Below, piece after piece: positions 45,377 to 54,854 of a stretch of 64,000 bases of DNA. A program made the translations under genes and the position numbers. This DNA is from DAOMNO01 sp035443885. Lineage in GTDB: Bacteria; Planctomycetota; Phycisphaerae; Phycisphaerales; SM1A02. Within the stretch, counting starts at the first letter, position 1, and every line of letters begins with the position of its first letter. The stretch lies in contig DAOMNO010000001.1 in NCBI GenBank assembly GCA_035443885.1, positions 277,631-341,630 on the forward strand. Reading direction: 5' to 3'. The notes under the pieces are model-generated. The model made no database searches, was not told the DNA's origin, and saw only the letters and a program-made list of their open reading frames with translations.

Positions 45377-46744
45377 ATGCGGCCAAGTTCACTTCGTCGT
45401 CTTATCGCAGCCTCGGCGTTCTGGTTCGCGCCATGCGCCCTGGCAACCGATACCACCTTCACCTACCAAGGTGAGTTGAAAATGAGCGGGCAGCTGGCCA
45501 ACGGCTCCTTCGACATCGAGTTCTCGCTTTGGAATGCGGTCAGCGATGGCAGCCAGATCGGCCCCACACTCGCCATCAACAATCTGTCTGTGGTTGACGG
45601 ACGCTTGACGGTTGACCTGGACTTCGGCGCTGCGCCGTTCGACAACTCCGGTCGATGGCTCAATATTGTGGTGAACGGGACAACGCTGGAGCCACGCCAG
45701 CCGATCCACCGCTCGCCATATGCCCTCCAGACGCGTGGCATCGTCGTGACCGAGAATGGAAACGTCGGAATCGGGCTTCCCAATCCCGGCTTCCGCCTTG
45801 ATGTAAACGGTCGATCACGGATTCGTCAGGGAATCTATAGCAGTTCTGGAATCTACTTCTGGCAAAACGGTCCAGCCGCCGATCGCGGATTCGTGGGCAT
45901 GCTCAACGACAATACGATCGGGCTCTGGGGTTCCGAGGGTGCGGGCTGGGGCCTGGTGATGAACAACGCCAGCGCGAACGTCGGCATTGGAACAACGTCG
46001 CCTTCCCATCGTCTGCATGTGGTGACGCTCAATGCGGCGAGTGGTGCCCGAGCCATTTTCGGGCTCGCCTCTGCAAGCGGCACGGCACTCTCCTACGGCG
46101 TGTATGGCCAAAGCAATAGCAGCAACGGGCGCGGCGTCTTCGGCATGGGGGAATTCGGCGTCTATGGTCAAGGCACGACTGCCGTATACGGCTTCGCACC
46201 AGCCACCACTGGCGTTACCTACGGCGCGTACGGCCAAAGCAACAGCACAACTGGTCGCGGCGTCTTCGGATATGCCGCGAATTCCAATGGCGTGAACTAC
46301 GGCGTCATGGGCTGGAGCAACAGCGCGAGCGGATACGACTTCTTCGCAGGCGGCGCCGGCATCAACTATGGTTCATCTTCATCCATCCGCTGGAAACGAA
46401 ACATCGCTTCCATTCAAGATCCGCTGACGATCATCGCGCAATTGAACGGTGTGCGATTCCGCTGGGATGACAAACATGGCGGTCAGCCCGATATTGGATT
46501 CATCGCTGAGCACGTTGGAACTATCTTGCCGGAAGTCGTGGGCTACGAGGAAAACGGAATCGATGCGATCGGGATGGACTACAGCAAGCTGACGCCTCTT
46601 CTCGTCGAGGCGATCAAGGCGCTGCGCACAGAGAAGGATGCCGAAATCGAATCGCTTCACGCCCGCATTGAATCTCTTGAGCGAATCGTGCAGGCACTCG
46701 ACCGGGTCAATCGTTCCGCCACTCACCAAGGAGATGTGCAATGA
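45377..46744 (+). CDS. Secreted fibre-like protein with C-terminal S74 chaperone domain
   Basis: This 455-residue protein has a signal peptide (LRRLIAASAFWFAPCALA), the shared FTYQGELKMSGQ N-terminal domain and a stalk with repeated GVFG..SG..YGVYGQSNS-type units. It ends in an S74 intramolecular chaperone (SSIRWKRNIASI ... VRFRWDDKHGGQPDIGFIAEHV) followed by a coiled coil (EIESLHARIESLERIVQAL). The stalk should trimerise and the chaperone cleave itself off. AGGAAA before 45377 favours this start over the ATG at 45323. Its stop overlaps the next ATG in ATGA. Confidence 0.85.
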   Translation: MRPSSLRRLIAASAFWFAPCALATDTTFTYQGELKMSGQLANGSFDIEFSLWNAVSDGSQIGPTLAINNLSVVDGRLTVDLDFGAAPFDNSGRWLNIVVNGTTLEPRQPIHRSPYALQTRGIVVTENGNVGIGLPNPGFRLDVNGRSRIRQGIYSSSGIYFWQNGPAADRGFVGMLNDNTIGLWGSEGAGWGLVMNNASANVGIGTTSPSHRLHVVTLNAASGARAIFGLASASGTALSYGVYGQSNSSNGRGVFGMGEFGVYGQGTTAVYGFAPATTGVTYGAYGQSNSTTGRGVFGYAANSNGVNYGVMGWSNSASGYDFFAGGAGINYGSSSSIRWKRNIASIQDPLTIIAQLNGVRFRWDDKHGGQPDIGFIAEHVGTILPEVVGYEENGIDAIGMDYSKLTPLLVEAIKALRTEKDAEIESLHARIESLERIVQALDRVNRSATHQGDVQ

Positions 46745-47178
46745 ACCTAAAACCGATTGTCATACTGCTCGTGATGTCACTTGCGATCGCTGCGGCAACA
46801 GCGTTGAGCGCGCCACGCCCAGTGGGAACCGGAGGCGACTACGATCTTACATGGCACACCATCGACGGCGGAGGCGGCACCTCCACTGGCGGCGGATTCA
46901 CGCTTTCAGGCACCATCGGCCAGCCCGATGCGGGTGCCATGAGCGGCGGTAGCTTTGTACTCAATGGCGGCTTCTGGGCCGGCACGAGCGCGGAGCCTCA
47001 GCAGCCAACTTGCGTAGGCGATCTCAACAACAGCGGCACGGTGGATGTGCAAGACCTGTTGATTCTGCTCGGCGCATGGGGCCCAAACCCAGGCCATGCC
47101 GCAGACCTCAACAACTCAGGAACGGTTGACGTTCAAGACTTGCTGATTCTGCTCGGCGCATGGGGGCCGTGCCCTTAG
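46741..47178 (+). CDS. Small secreted protein with two dockerin-like repeats
   Basis: This 145-residue protein has a signal peptide (VILLVMSLAIAAATALSA), then a Gly-rich domain (YDLTWHTIDGGGGTSTGGGF...) widespread in Phycisphaerae exported proteins, and two nearly identical C-terminal copies of DLNNSGTVDVQDLLILLGAWGP. Each copy has the D-x-N-x-S-x-x-V-x-x-x-D calcium-loop pattern of type I dockerin. Dockerins bind cohesin domains or act as calcium-stabilised sorting tags. Its ATG overlaps the stop of the S74 fibre gene, so the two are translationally coupled. Confidence 0.85.
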   Translation: MNLKPIVILLVMSLAIAAATALSAPRPVGTGGDYDLTWHTIDGGGGTSTGGGFTLSGTIGQPDAGAMSGGSFVLNGGFWAGTSAEPQQPTCVGDLNNSGTVDVQDLLILLGAWGPNPGHAADLNNSGTVDVQDLLILLGAWGPCP

Positions 47179-47298
47179 AGCAGCTTGTGACGTTCCCATG
47201 GAGCAGAAATCGGGTTTGAGCGCAAGTGCCACGCACCGGCAAGTGAGCTTATCTTCCACGGCAGTTGCGCCACACGGCTCACGCTTTTGCTCACTCAC

Positions 47299-49131
47299 CT
47301 ATTCCGTGTTTGCCGATTGCGATCGTACGCCGGAATCGGCACCGACAATCCTTGTGGTCCCACCCGCCAAGACGAGCAGTTGCTTCAGAAATGGACCCGC
47401 CTTCTCTACGGAGTTGTCCGTGAGGGTTACATCATCGCAATTGGCAATCCAGATGGCGGCGGTTTGATCGATGCCGTACTGCGCACCGGTAATGTCAGGC
47501 TCTCCTAGATGGGTCTCAGCGATCCGGTTCCCAGCGATCACCACATTGTGTGCAGAGGAAACAGCGATGCTCAGGCCGTTGATGTCACTCAGCCGGTTGT
47601 TCTGGATGATAATGTTCCTGAACACCCCCGGAGGGCGCAGCCCAGTGCCGGACATCTCTGCGACAACTGAGATCGCTCCCGCCTGCGGCCCCCACGGCGC
47701 AGGGCAGAAGTAACGGTGGCCGGACAAGGTATTGCCCCGAATGATCACATTACGGATCTCAGCCGCCGCCATCCCGGGCACCTCTGGACACACAACGATG
47801 CCATGTCCATCAGTCAAGACATTATCTTCAATCACGCCGTCGCTGGACTTGATCAGGATACGTCCGGGACTGTGGACACGGTTGTTTCGGAAGATAAAGC
47901 CATTGCATTGTCGATCGGGCGAAAAGACTGATGTGCCCGCCGTGAAGGGCGATGCATCGTCGAGCGTCAGCACGATACAGCGCGTTCCCAGCTTCCAGAA
48001 TGTCCACGGCTCGGCTTGCTCAAGTTGCGTCAAGACTTCAGGCGCCAAATCTGCTTCAGCAAGCGGCAGTTCCATCCGCGACTGAATGACCGCGCTCTTT
48101 GATCCATTCACCTCTAGCAGACGGTCGCCGACTTGCAGGTTATTGGAGTAGGCGTCCCGCGGCGCCACGACGACACGGTTTCCGGTCTTTTTGAGGACCA
48201 CGTAGTCGCTGGCCTGCACGCTCCATGAGTCGTCGCCCGCATCACGAATTTCGCAATTCTCAACCCGTGGCCCCCGACGGGAAATTTTGTGCTGAATGGC
48301 ATCCCACGAGGTCGAGAGCAACCGTTGCTGCTCAGCCCCTTGCGGCTTCGGACCGGGAACAATCCGACATCCCGTGAGATGAGTTCCGCCTTCCCCGCCG
48401 GAATCCAGGATGCCGAAACCAGGCGCCGCGTACACTGTGACAGACTGAAATGTAATCCCACTTGAATCGGCAATGACTACTGCATGCGGGATGCCCCCCG
48501 GCCCCGCGCCGGTACTCAGTGAAACGAGATCTCCAATCTCAGCGAAGTCTCCGATTGCCGGAAGAGACACTCGTACAGCGTCAGCCTCAACCATCTGCGC
48601 CGTCGTCCCCCACAGGAAAGGCATGCCGCGTTTGCGGGTACGTGTTTTCGGATCAATGATGTCGACGCGGTCATAGGGGAGCCGAGGGTAGCCGCTATGT
48701 ATGCTGACATCGATCCACGACTTGTCGGATGCCACTGCCGTAATCACGCCTTGCGTAAAAGGCAGCGGATCGTAGTCCACCGACAAACCGCTTATGGTGA
48801 CGTTTTCGCACTGCGTGATCTCCAGCGCACGGGTGAGTTGTTCGCAGATGATCGTTACGCCATCGGCGACAACGGTGAGGTTGCGTACGTTGCGGATGAC
48901 AACATGAGTGTTCCCCCCGCCTTCAGGGGTGCCGCGATAGGTGCCGGGCGGTATGACTACCCGCTCGGCACCGCTGACGATGGCATCGTGCAGCAATGTT
49001 CGTATGACCTTGAGATCAGCCGCCTGACCCGATCTGAATTCGGCTGTTTGAGACGCTTCGGAGCCACAGGAGATGACTGTGGCCCTCAAAGCCACGAGGA
49101 GCATTGCCGCAAGGAGATTGGTACACATCAT
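47299..49131 (-). CDS. Secreted right-handed parallel beta-helix protein
   Basis: This 610-residue protein has a signal segment ending LRATVISCGSEA, possibly a lipoprotein (VISC is a weak lipobox). Residues 60-600 contain many short strand-turn units (VVIPPGTYRG, NVTISGLSVDYDPL, NVIIRGNTLSGHRYF, NIIIQNNRLSDINGL, NVVIAGNRIAETHLG), typical of pectin-lyase-like beta-helix folds. Such proteins bind or cut polysaccharides; the catalytic residues cannot be assigned. AGGAA nine bases before 49131 supports this start over 49140. It is convergent with the dockerin gene, 120 bases away, with no clear terminator between. Confidence 0.8.
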   Translation of the reverse strand: MMCTNLLAAMLLVALRATVISCGSEASQTAEFRSGQAADLKVIRTLLHDAIVSGAERVVIPPGTYRGTPEGGGNTHVVIRNVRNLTVVADGVTIICEQLTRALEITQCENVTISGLSVDYDPLPFTQGVITAVASDKSWIDVSIHSGYPRLPYDRVDIIDPKTRTRKRGMPFLWGTTAQMVEADAVRVSLPAIGDFAEIGDLVSLSTGAGPGGIPHAVVIADSSGITFQSVTVYAAPGFGILDSGGEGGTHLTGCRIVPGPKPQGAEQQRLLSTSWDAIQHKISRRGPRVENCEIRDAGDDSWSVQASDYVVLKKTGNRVVVAPRDAYSNNLQVGDRLLEVNGSKSAVIQSRMELPLAEADLAPEVLTQLEQAEPWTFWKLGTRCIVLTLDDASPFTAGTSVFSPDRQCNGFIFRNNRVHSPGRILIKSSDGVIEDNVLTDGHGIVVCPEVPGMAAAEIRNVIIRGNTLSGHRYFCPAPWGPQAGAISVVAEMSGTGLRPPGVFRNIIIQNNRLSDINGLSIAVSSAHNVVIAGNRIAETHLGEPDITGAQYGIDQTAAIWIANCDDVTLTDNSVEKAGPFLKQLLVLAGGTTRIVGADSGVRSQSANTE

Positions 49132-49140
49132 TTCTCTCAT

Positions 49141-49807
49141 TTCCTAAGGCGTACGATGAGCTTTGCTGTAAGGGCTCGTTGAACGACTCGTCAATTGCAA
49201 CCTTCATCGCACAATGCGCGGCCGCCGAGGACAGTTCGAGGCCGGGAAGTCGAATCAGAATACTCGAACAAGCGAGAGCGAAGCAGATGTTACCCGGCGT
49301 CCCTCGGCTTCGCCGCGGAGTTATGGCCGCCGAAGAACCCCGTCTCTTTGATGGCCTCCGCGGGACAGCCTTCATCCACTCAACGCGGACGAAGTGTTCA
49401 ACCTTCTTGAAGTGAATCGCAAAGCCCCGATGTCAATGGCGCCGGCGAAGTACGGAATTGTCTTGGGCGGGGTTGCGCCGTGGGCGTTCAGCTACGAGTG
49501 GAATTCACCTGGATGGCGCGAATTCTGGCCGATTCCATCGTTTGGTTCGGAGATAATCTGCGCCACTTGAAAGTCCTATCGAGTCCGCGCGTGCATAATC
49601 AGACGACAAGAACCATAACAACGCCATCGCCCATGGCAATGATGCTTGGATCATCCAGCACCCAGTGACACTTGTGGGCCTACTGCGCGGCGTCCCCGTG
49701 ATGTTATATTTATGACTTACGACTGAATGCACATATCACAAGCAGTTTTCTCGGTCCCTATCTGTCGATCATTTAATATCGCTCATCACCCAGCCGATTC
49801 TGCGGGC
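49141..49807. other. Intergenic region before the CRISPR-Cas operon
   Basis: About 670 bases hold no frame with a credible start, family motif or ribosome binding site on either strand. TATATT at 49705-49710 may be a -10 element for the cas operon, but no good -35 was found. An in-frame ATG at 49727 could extend Cas4-Cas1 by 27 residues, though this part looks non-coding. Confidence 0.5.
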
Positions 49808-51583
49808 ATGGACGAAGGACTCTGGCCATGCCGCTCCGTTGCGGAGTTTGCCTACTGCCCGCGGCTGTTCTACTACATGGCCGTCGAGGGAGTCTTCGTT
49901 CCCAGCCACGACACGGAAGAAGGCGCGCGTGTCCACAAGCGCGTCGATCGTCCAAGCAACGCGCCAAAGTCGGTGGCAGCCCTTTCAGATGAGGACGATG
50001 ATCCTGAACGGCCTCGCAGCATCCGCAGCTTCTCGCTAACAAGTGAGCGCCTTGGTCTGACGGCGAAACTCGACCTCGCTGAAATACGTGGCAGGTCAGC
50101 CCTTCCAATCGAGTACAGAAAAGGCCGACCAAAGCGTTCGAGCGCGGTGCGGGAGCCGATCGATGACATGATGGAAGAGCAACTGCCACCCGATCGCCCC
50201 GAGCCTTGGCCGACGGATCGCGTTCAAGTGGGATTGCAGGCCTTGCTCCTAGAAGAAGCAGGGTACGAAGTCCACGAAGCAATTTTCTACTACGCTGCGG
50301 AAAAGCTGCGATTGCGAGTCGCGGTTGATGATGCGCTGAAGATGGAGGCGTTGCAGGCGCTTGAGGATGCCAAGCGTGCAGCCGAGCGACCGCGTCCTGC
50401 GCCGTTGATCAATGATCCGAAGTGTCCGCGATGCTCGCTCCAACCGATCTGTCTGCCAGACGAAGTGAATCAGCAGCGATTTACTTCGTTGACCGTCAAC
50501 AGCGACACGAACACGCAATCCGTTCCCGATGAAGAATCATTGACTCCACGCAAACTCTGGCCGCCGCGCGATGATGGCATCCACGTCGTGCTCCAGCGCG
50601 AAAGCGTTCGCGTCGGTGTGCGAGGCCATTCCGTGCGAATTACTGATAAAGATGGGGAACTCGTACGCGATGTACCGCTTATGAATATTGAGTCGCTGGC
50701 CATTCTGGGCGGCGTGCAGGTCTCGACGCAGGCACTCACAGTTTTTGCTGATAAGGAGGTGCCTGTCGCATTTCTATCCGCAGCGGGACGGCTCGTCGCG
50801 ATGATGGACCCGATGGGACCAACCAGTGCCGCCGTGCGCGCCGCACAATTGCGCACACTCGATCGGCCCGAAAAGGCTCTGGAGCTGGCTCGTGGTGTCA
50901 CCGTCGCCAAGATCACGAATCAGCGTACGCTCCTGATGCGTAATCATGCCGAACTGCCTTCGCGAGTCGCCAGTGACCTCCAGTCGAGCATCAACGCGGC
51001 GCAGCGAGCGACAGCCATGGATGAGCTTCGCGGTCACGAGGGCAACGCGGCAGCCATCTACTTTCGCCACTTTCGCGGAATGTTCAAACTCGGTCTCAAC
51101 GATCTCGCTCTAGAATTTGATGTCAACGGTCGAAAGCGTCGGCCGCCGCCAGACCCGATCAATGCGGTGCTTTCGTTCGCGTACTCCATGCTCACGCACG
51201 AGTGTGTCGCAGCCTGCCGGCTTGCAAGTCTGGAGCCAACGATCGGCGCATTGCACACAACACGACCCGGCCGGCCAGCCCTGGCGCTCGATCTACTTGA
51301 GCCGTTTCGCGCGTTGGTCGCCGATTCTGTTGCGGTGTCCGCGTTCAATCGCGGCGAACTGACTGAAGGCCACTTCCTGCGCACTGCGGCGGGATGTGCT
51401 TTGACTGACGCTGGCCGCAAAGGTTTTTTCTCCGCATACGGACGACGTATGGACACCGAGATCACTCACCCCGTTTTCGAATATCGCCTGTCTTATCGCC
51501 GAATGCTCATGCTCCACGCACGGCTCATCGCGGCATGGATGCTCGGCGAGGTGCCAACGCTTGCTTTTCTCACAACCCGTTAG
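49808..51583 (+). CDS. cas4-cas1: CRISPR-associated Cas4-Cas1 fusion protein
   Basis: This 591-residue fusion is typical of type I-U/I-G loci. The Cas4 part (about 1-215) has YCPRLFYYMAVEGVF and a C-terminal Cys cluster KCPRCSLQPIC for the iron-sulfur site, plus RecB-nuclease residues (H in ARVHKRVD, D in AKLDLAEI, E and K in PIEYRKG). The Cas1 part (about 245-591) has the catalytic Glu in GHEGNAAAIYF and His in GALHTTRPGRPALALDLLEPFR. Together with Cas2 it selects PAM-containing fragments, trims them and inserts spacers. The start at 49808 is the usual position relative to the first Cys. Confidence 0.95.
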   Translation: MDEGLWPCRSVAEFAYCPRLFYYMAVEGVFVPSHDTEEGARVHKRVDRPSNAPKSVAALSDEDDDPERPRSIRSFSLTSERLGLTAKLDLAEIRGRSALPIEYRKGRPKRSSAVREPIDDMMEEQLPPDRPEPWPTDRVQVGLQALLLEEAGYEVHEAIFYYAAEKLRLRVAVDDALKMEALQALEDAKRAAERPRPAPLINDPKCPRCSLQPICLPDEVNQQRFTSLTVNSDTNTQSVPDEESLTPRKLWPPRDDGIHVVLQRESVRVGVRGHSVRITDKDGELVRDVPLMNIESLAILGGVQVSTQALTVFADKEVPVAFLSAAGRLVAMMDPMGPTSAAVRAAQLRTLDRPEKALELARGVTVAKITNQRTLLMRNHAELPSRVASDLQSSINAAQRATAMDELRGHEGNAAAIYFRHFRGMFKLGLNDLALEFDVNGRKRRPPPDPINAVLSFAYSMLTHECVAACRLASLEPTIGALHTTRPGRPALALDLLEPFRALVADSVAVSAFNRGELTEGHFLRTAAGCALTDAGRKGFFSAYGRRMDTEITHPVFEYRLSYRRMLMLHARLIAAWMLGEVPTLAFLTTR

Positions 51584-51631
51584 TTTCCAAGATTTGGGGG
51601 CCTGGGTGTGACATAGGGATGTCAGTCCGCA

Positions 51632-51922
51632 ATGAGACGCTGCTATCTTGTTTGTTATGATGTCCGCGACCCGAAGCGCCTGCGCCGAGTCCACAAGTTG
51701 ATGAAGGCCTACGGCGAGCCGTGGCAATATTCCGTGTTCTACTGCACGCTCAAGGCCATCGACCGCGTGCGTCTTGAAACCGCGCTGCGGGAGACGATGA
51801 ACCTGAAGGAGGACCAGGTGCTCATCGTGGACCTCGGCGGCAACGAGGATGCAGCACGGGGATCATCGACTTTCCTCGGCGTCGGCGTTCCTGAGCAGGA
51901 AAGCGGAATGGTGGTAATCTGA
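51632..51922 (+). CDS. cas2: CRISPR-associated endonuclease Cas2
   Basis: This 96-residue protein has the Cas2 ferredoxin-like fold pattern: MRRCYLVCYDVRDPKRLRRVHKLMKAYGEPWQYSVFYCTL, with the conserved Asp in YDVRDP, and the second strand LIVDLGG. It bridges two Cas1 dimers in the spacer-integration complex. It lies 48 bases after cas4-cas1 and 40 bases before cas3. Confidence 0.96.
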   Translation: MRRCYLVCYDVRDPKRLRRVHKLMKAYGEPWQYSVFYCTLKAIDRVRLETALRETMNLKEDQVLIVDLGGNEDAARGSSTFLGVGVPEQESGMVVI

Positions 51923-51962
51923 TCATTCTTTCCTACCATTCAGCGTGATCTGAGGATCAATA

Positions 51963-54854
51963 GTGAGCGATGCGGATTTCTTTCAAAATTACTTTACGGC
52001 TTTCACGGAACATACTCCGCTGCGCTGGCAAACGCGCTTATACGAGCGGTTGCTTTGTGGTGATGTGCCGCCAACATGCAATCTCCTCACGGGGCTGGGC
52101 AAGACTTCTGTCATTCCTATCTGGCTGATCGCGTTGACGATGCAGTGCGGTGCTGACGAACACAACCGCCTGCCGCGCCGCCTTGTGTATGTCGTCAACC
52201 GGCGCACGGTCGTGGATCAGGCAACCGATGTCGTCGCGCAGATGCGCCAGCGGCTACAACAGCCAGGCGACGCGAGGTGGAAGACGTATCGCGACGCACT
52301 CATCGACTTGGCAAAACGACTTCGCGCTATGGCAGCGTTTGCCAACGATGAACCGTTCGGCGTCAGCACGCTGCGCGGCGAACTTGCTGACAACGAAGAA
52401 TGGAAGACTGATCCCGCCCGACCGGCGATCATCATCGGCACCATCGACATGATCGGCAGCAAGCTGCTCTTTTCCGGCTACGGGGACATGCGGTACGGAC
52501 GCGCGCACCATGCTGGCCTCATAGGGCAGGATGCGCTGATTGTGCACGATGAATCGCATCTCTCACCGGCGTTTGACTCGCTACTGGACGCGGTGATGAA
52601 GGAGCAGAAGCGTACGAAGGAGGCTAGGCCGATCCGCGTGATGAAACTGTCCGCGACGACCCGGCGTGCTGGCAACGGAACCGACTCCAACGCAAATTCT
52701 TTTGGTATCGAGAACGACGATCGCCACGATCCGGTCGTGCAGCAGCGGCTGTCAGCGTGCAAACGGCTGGAGATCGTCAAGGTAGAGAACGATAAGGCCG
52801 TCTCGACGATTGCCGCCAAGGCGCTGGAACTGGGAATTCGCGACGCGCGCGTGCTTGTGTACGTGCGCTCGCCGGAGTCGGCGCAGAAGGTGCGGGATGA
52901 AATCATCAAGGGTCTGAAGAACCGCGCGAAGAATGGCGGAACCAAGTTGGCGGACGATGACGGCGTGAAGCGGGTCGGCCTGCTTACAGGTACGATTCGA
53001 GGACACGAGCGTGATGGGCTGGCCAACAGCGAACTGTTCAAAGCGCTTCAGTCAAATGTCGACCGAGTCGCCGCTCGTGACGCGTCGGCCGCGAAGGCGT
53101 TGTTTCTTGTTTCCACCTCGGCCGGCGAAGTCGGCGCGGATTGGGACGCCGACCATTTGGTCTGTGACCTGACGCCGCTCGACAGCATGATTCAGCGCGT
53201 TGGGCGCGTGAATCGGCTCGGGGGCAATGGCCGTGAGGCGCGGATTGCCCTGGTAGTTGGATCGATCGGCGAAAAGGATCCACTCAAGAAACCGATACAG
53301 CAGACGCTGAAAGCGTTGAAGCAGCTTCCGGCGGTGAACGGCGAGTTCGATGCCTCGCCGAAGGCCGTCTCAGACCTGCTCGCGAGCGATGGGGTGCAGA
53401 ACGCATTTTCCCCCGTGCCGACCATTCTGCATGCATCCGACATTCTTTTCGACCATTGGTCATTGACGTCGATCGGGGCCGAGATGCCCGGTCGGCCGGC
53501 GGTTGAGGAGTATCTGCATGGCGTCGCCGACTGGGAGCCGCCTGAGACCCATGTCGCTTGGCGCGAGGACATTGCCATCCTGGCACAGGCCGGCAGTGCG
53601 AGAGACGGTGGCGAGCGCACGCCGTGCTCACGCGACGAACTTGAGGAAGTATTCGGCGCCTTCCCGCTGCGCTCGACTGAAACACTGCGCGACCGGACCG
53701 ACCGCGTGCAGGATCAACTTCAAGCGATCGCCGAACGTTTGGGCAAGATGGCGACGAGCGTGCAGGAATCCAAGCCTGCTGGCGGGGAGCCCAAACCCGA
53801 GAACGAATCCGAGACGGCGCCCGATGACCAGGACGAGAGCAGGCCGGTCCCGACTGCGAAGCTTTCCGCGGACCCGTGGGTCGTGCTGATGCGCGGCACA
53901 ATAGTGCGATGGGTTCAGCTCTCCGAACTTGCAGACAAGGACAAGCAGAAGAAGGAACAAGCCCAGCGACTGCTCGCTTTCGCCACGGTCGTGCTTCCCG
54001 TCGAATCAGGCGGGCTGAAAGATGGAATGCTGGTCGGAAATGAGCCGGCGCCGAACGACCCACAGTCGCTCGATGTTGCTGAAGTTGCACACAACGGCGC
54101 GTCCGATCGACAGCGAGTCAAAGTCGTCAATGGCGCAGCACATCCACTGCTGGGTGGCGAAGCGCTCGATGGCATCGCTCGCGTGAAGATCGCGCTCACT
54201 GCAGCAGATGATGATGAAACTGAGCCGACCATCCTCGAATACCGCGTGGCAAAGGGTCAAGAGCGCGAGCCGGGTAAGTGCGTTCGATTGCGAGAGCACA
54301 ACGACGCCGTGAGTGCTACTGGCGAGCGAATCGGGACGGCGTTAGGGCTGGAAGATAGGCTCGTCGATGCGTTGCGACTCGCCGGCACATGGCACGATGC
54401 AGGCAAGGCGCGGGCCGTCTGGCAGCGGTATGCAAACAACTCAAACGGTGCCGAACCGATCGCCAAGAGCGACAAGTACGGACACTGGAAAATGCTCGGC
54501 GGCTACCGGCACGAGTTCGGCTCGCTGCTCGATGCGGCGACTGACTCCGAAATCACCAACCACGCTGAACGGGACCTGATCCTGCATCTGATCGCCGCGC
54601 ACCACGGCTGGGGCAGGCCGCACTTCGAGCCGAGACATTTCGACCGAGGAGAACCGGGCATCCTCTGCCCGACTGCGAAGTGCGAGGCCGCAGCAGTCGA
54701 GGCAATCCAGCGATTCGGGCACCTGCAGCAGCGATACGGCCGTTGGGGCGTGGCGTGGCTGGAGTCGCTGCTGCGCTGTGCTGATGCTGAGGCGTCGAAG
54801 TCGGTGGCGCCTGACAACTCGGCGATGCTGTCGGTCAAAGGCGGTGAGCGATGA
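51963..54854 (+). CDS. cas3: CRISPR-associated helicase/nuclease Cas3, type I-U/I-G form with C-terminal HD domain
   Basis: This 963-residue protein starts at GTG with GAGGATC upstream. The SF2 helicase comes first: Walker A LLTGLGKTSVIP (about 44-49), box II VHDESHLSPAF, motif III KLSATTR, and STSAGEVGADWDADHLVCDLTPLDSMIQRVGRVNRLG with motifs V and VI. A Glu/Lys-rich linker leads to a C-terminal HD nuclease (TWHDAGKARAVWQRYA ... EFGSLL ... HLIAAHHGWGRPHF). Helicase-then-HD order is the I-U/I-G arrangement. It unwinds and degrades target DNA after recruitment by the effector. Its stop overlaps the next ATG (ATGA). Confidence 0.95.
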   Translation: MSDADFFQNYFTAFTEHTPLRWQTRLYERLLCGDVPPTCNLLTGLGKTSVIPIWLIALTMQCGADEHNRLPRRLVYVVNRRTVVDQATDVVAQMRQRLQQPGDARWKTYRDALIDLAKRLRAMAAFANDEPFGVSTLRGELADNEEWKTDPARPAIIIGTIDMIGSKLLFSGYGDMRYGRAHHAGLIGQDALIVHDESHLSPAFDSLLDAVMKEQKRTKEARPIRVMKLSATTRRAGNGTDSNANSFGIENDDRHDPVVQQRLSACKRLEIVKVENDKAVSTIAAKALELGIRDARVLVYVRSPESAQKVRDEIIKGLKNRAKNGGTKLADDDGVKRVGLLTGTIRGHERDGLANSELFKALQSNVDRVAARDASAAKALFLVSTSAGEVGADWDADHLVCDLTPLDSMIQRVGRVNRLGGNGREARIALVVGSIGEKDPLKKPIQQTLKALKQLPAVNGEFDASPKAVSDLLASDGVQNAFSPVPTILHASDILFDHWSLTSIGAEMPGRPAVEEYLHGVADWEPPETHVAWREDIAILAQAGSARDGGERTPCSRDELEEVFGAFPLRSTETLRDRTDRVQDQLQAIAERLGKMATSVQESKPAGGEPKPENESETAPDDQDESRPVPTAKLSADPWVVLMRGTIVRWVQLSELADKDKQKKEQAQRLLAFATVVLPVESGGLKDGMLVGNEPAPNDPQSLDVAEVAHNGASDRQRVKVVNGAAHPLLGGEALDGIARVKIALTAADDDETEPTILEYRVAKGQEREPGKCVRLREHNDAVSATGERIGTALGLEDRLVDALRLAGTWHDAGKARAVWQRYANNSNGAEPIAKSDKYGHWKMLGGYRHEFGSLLDAATDSEITNHAERDLILHLIAAHHGWGRPHFEPRHFDRGEPGILCPTAKCEAAAVEAIQRFGHLQQRYGRWGVAWLESLLRCADAEASKSVAPDNSAMLSVKGGER

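Noticed and set aside
49141..49726. Short frames before the cas operon as transposase or cas remnants
   Set aside because: No recognisable motif on either strand; starts and ribosome binding sites are absent.
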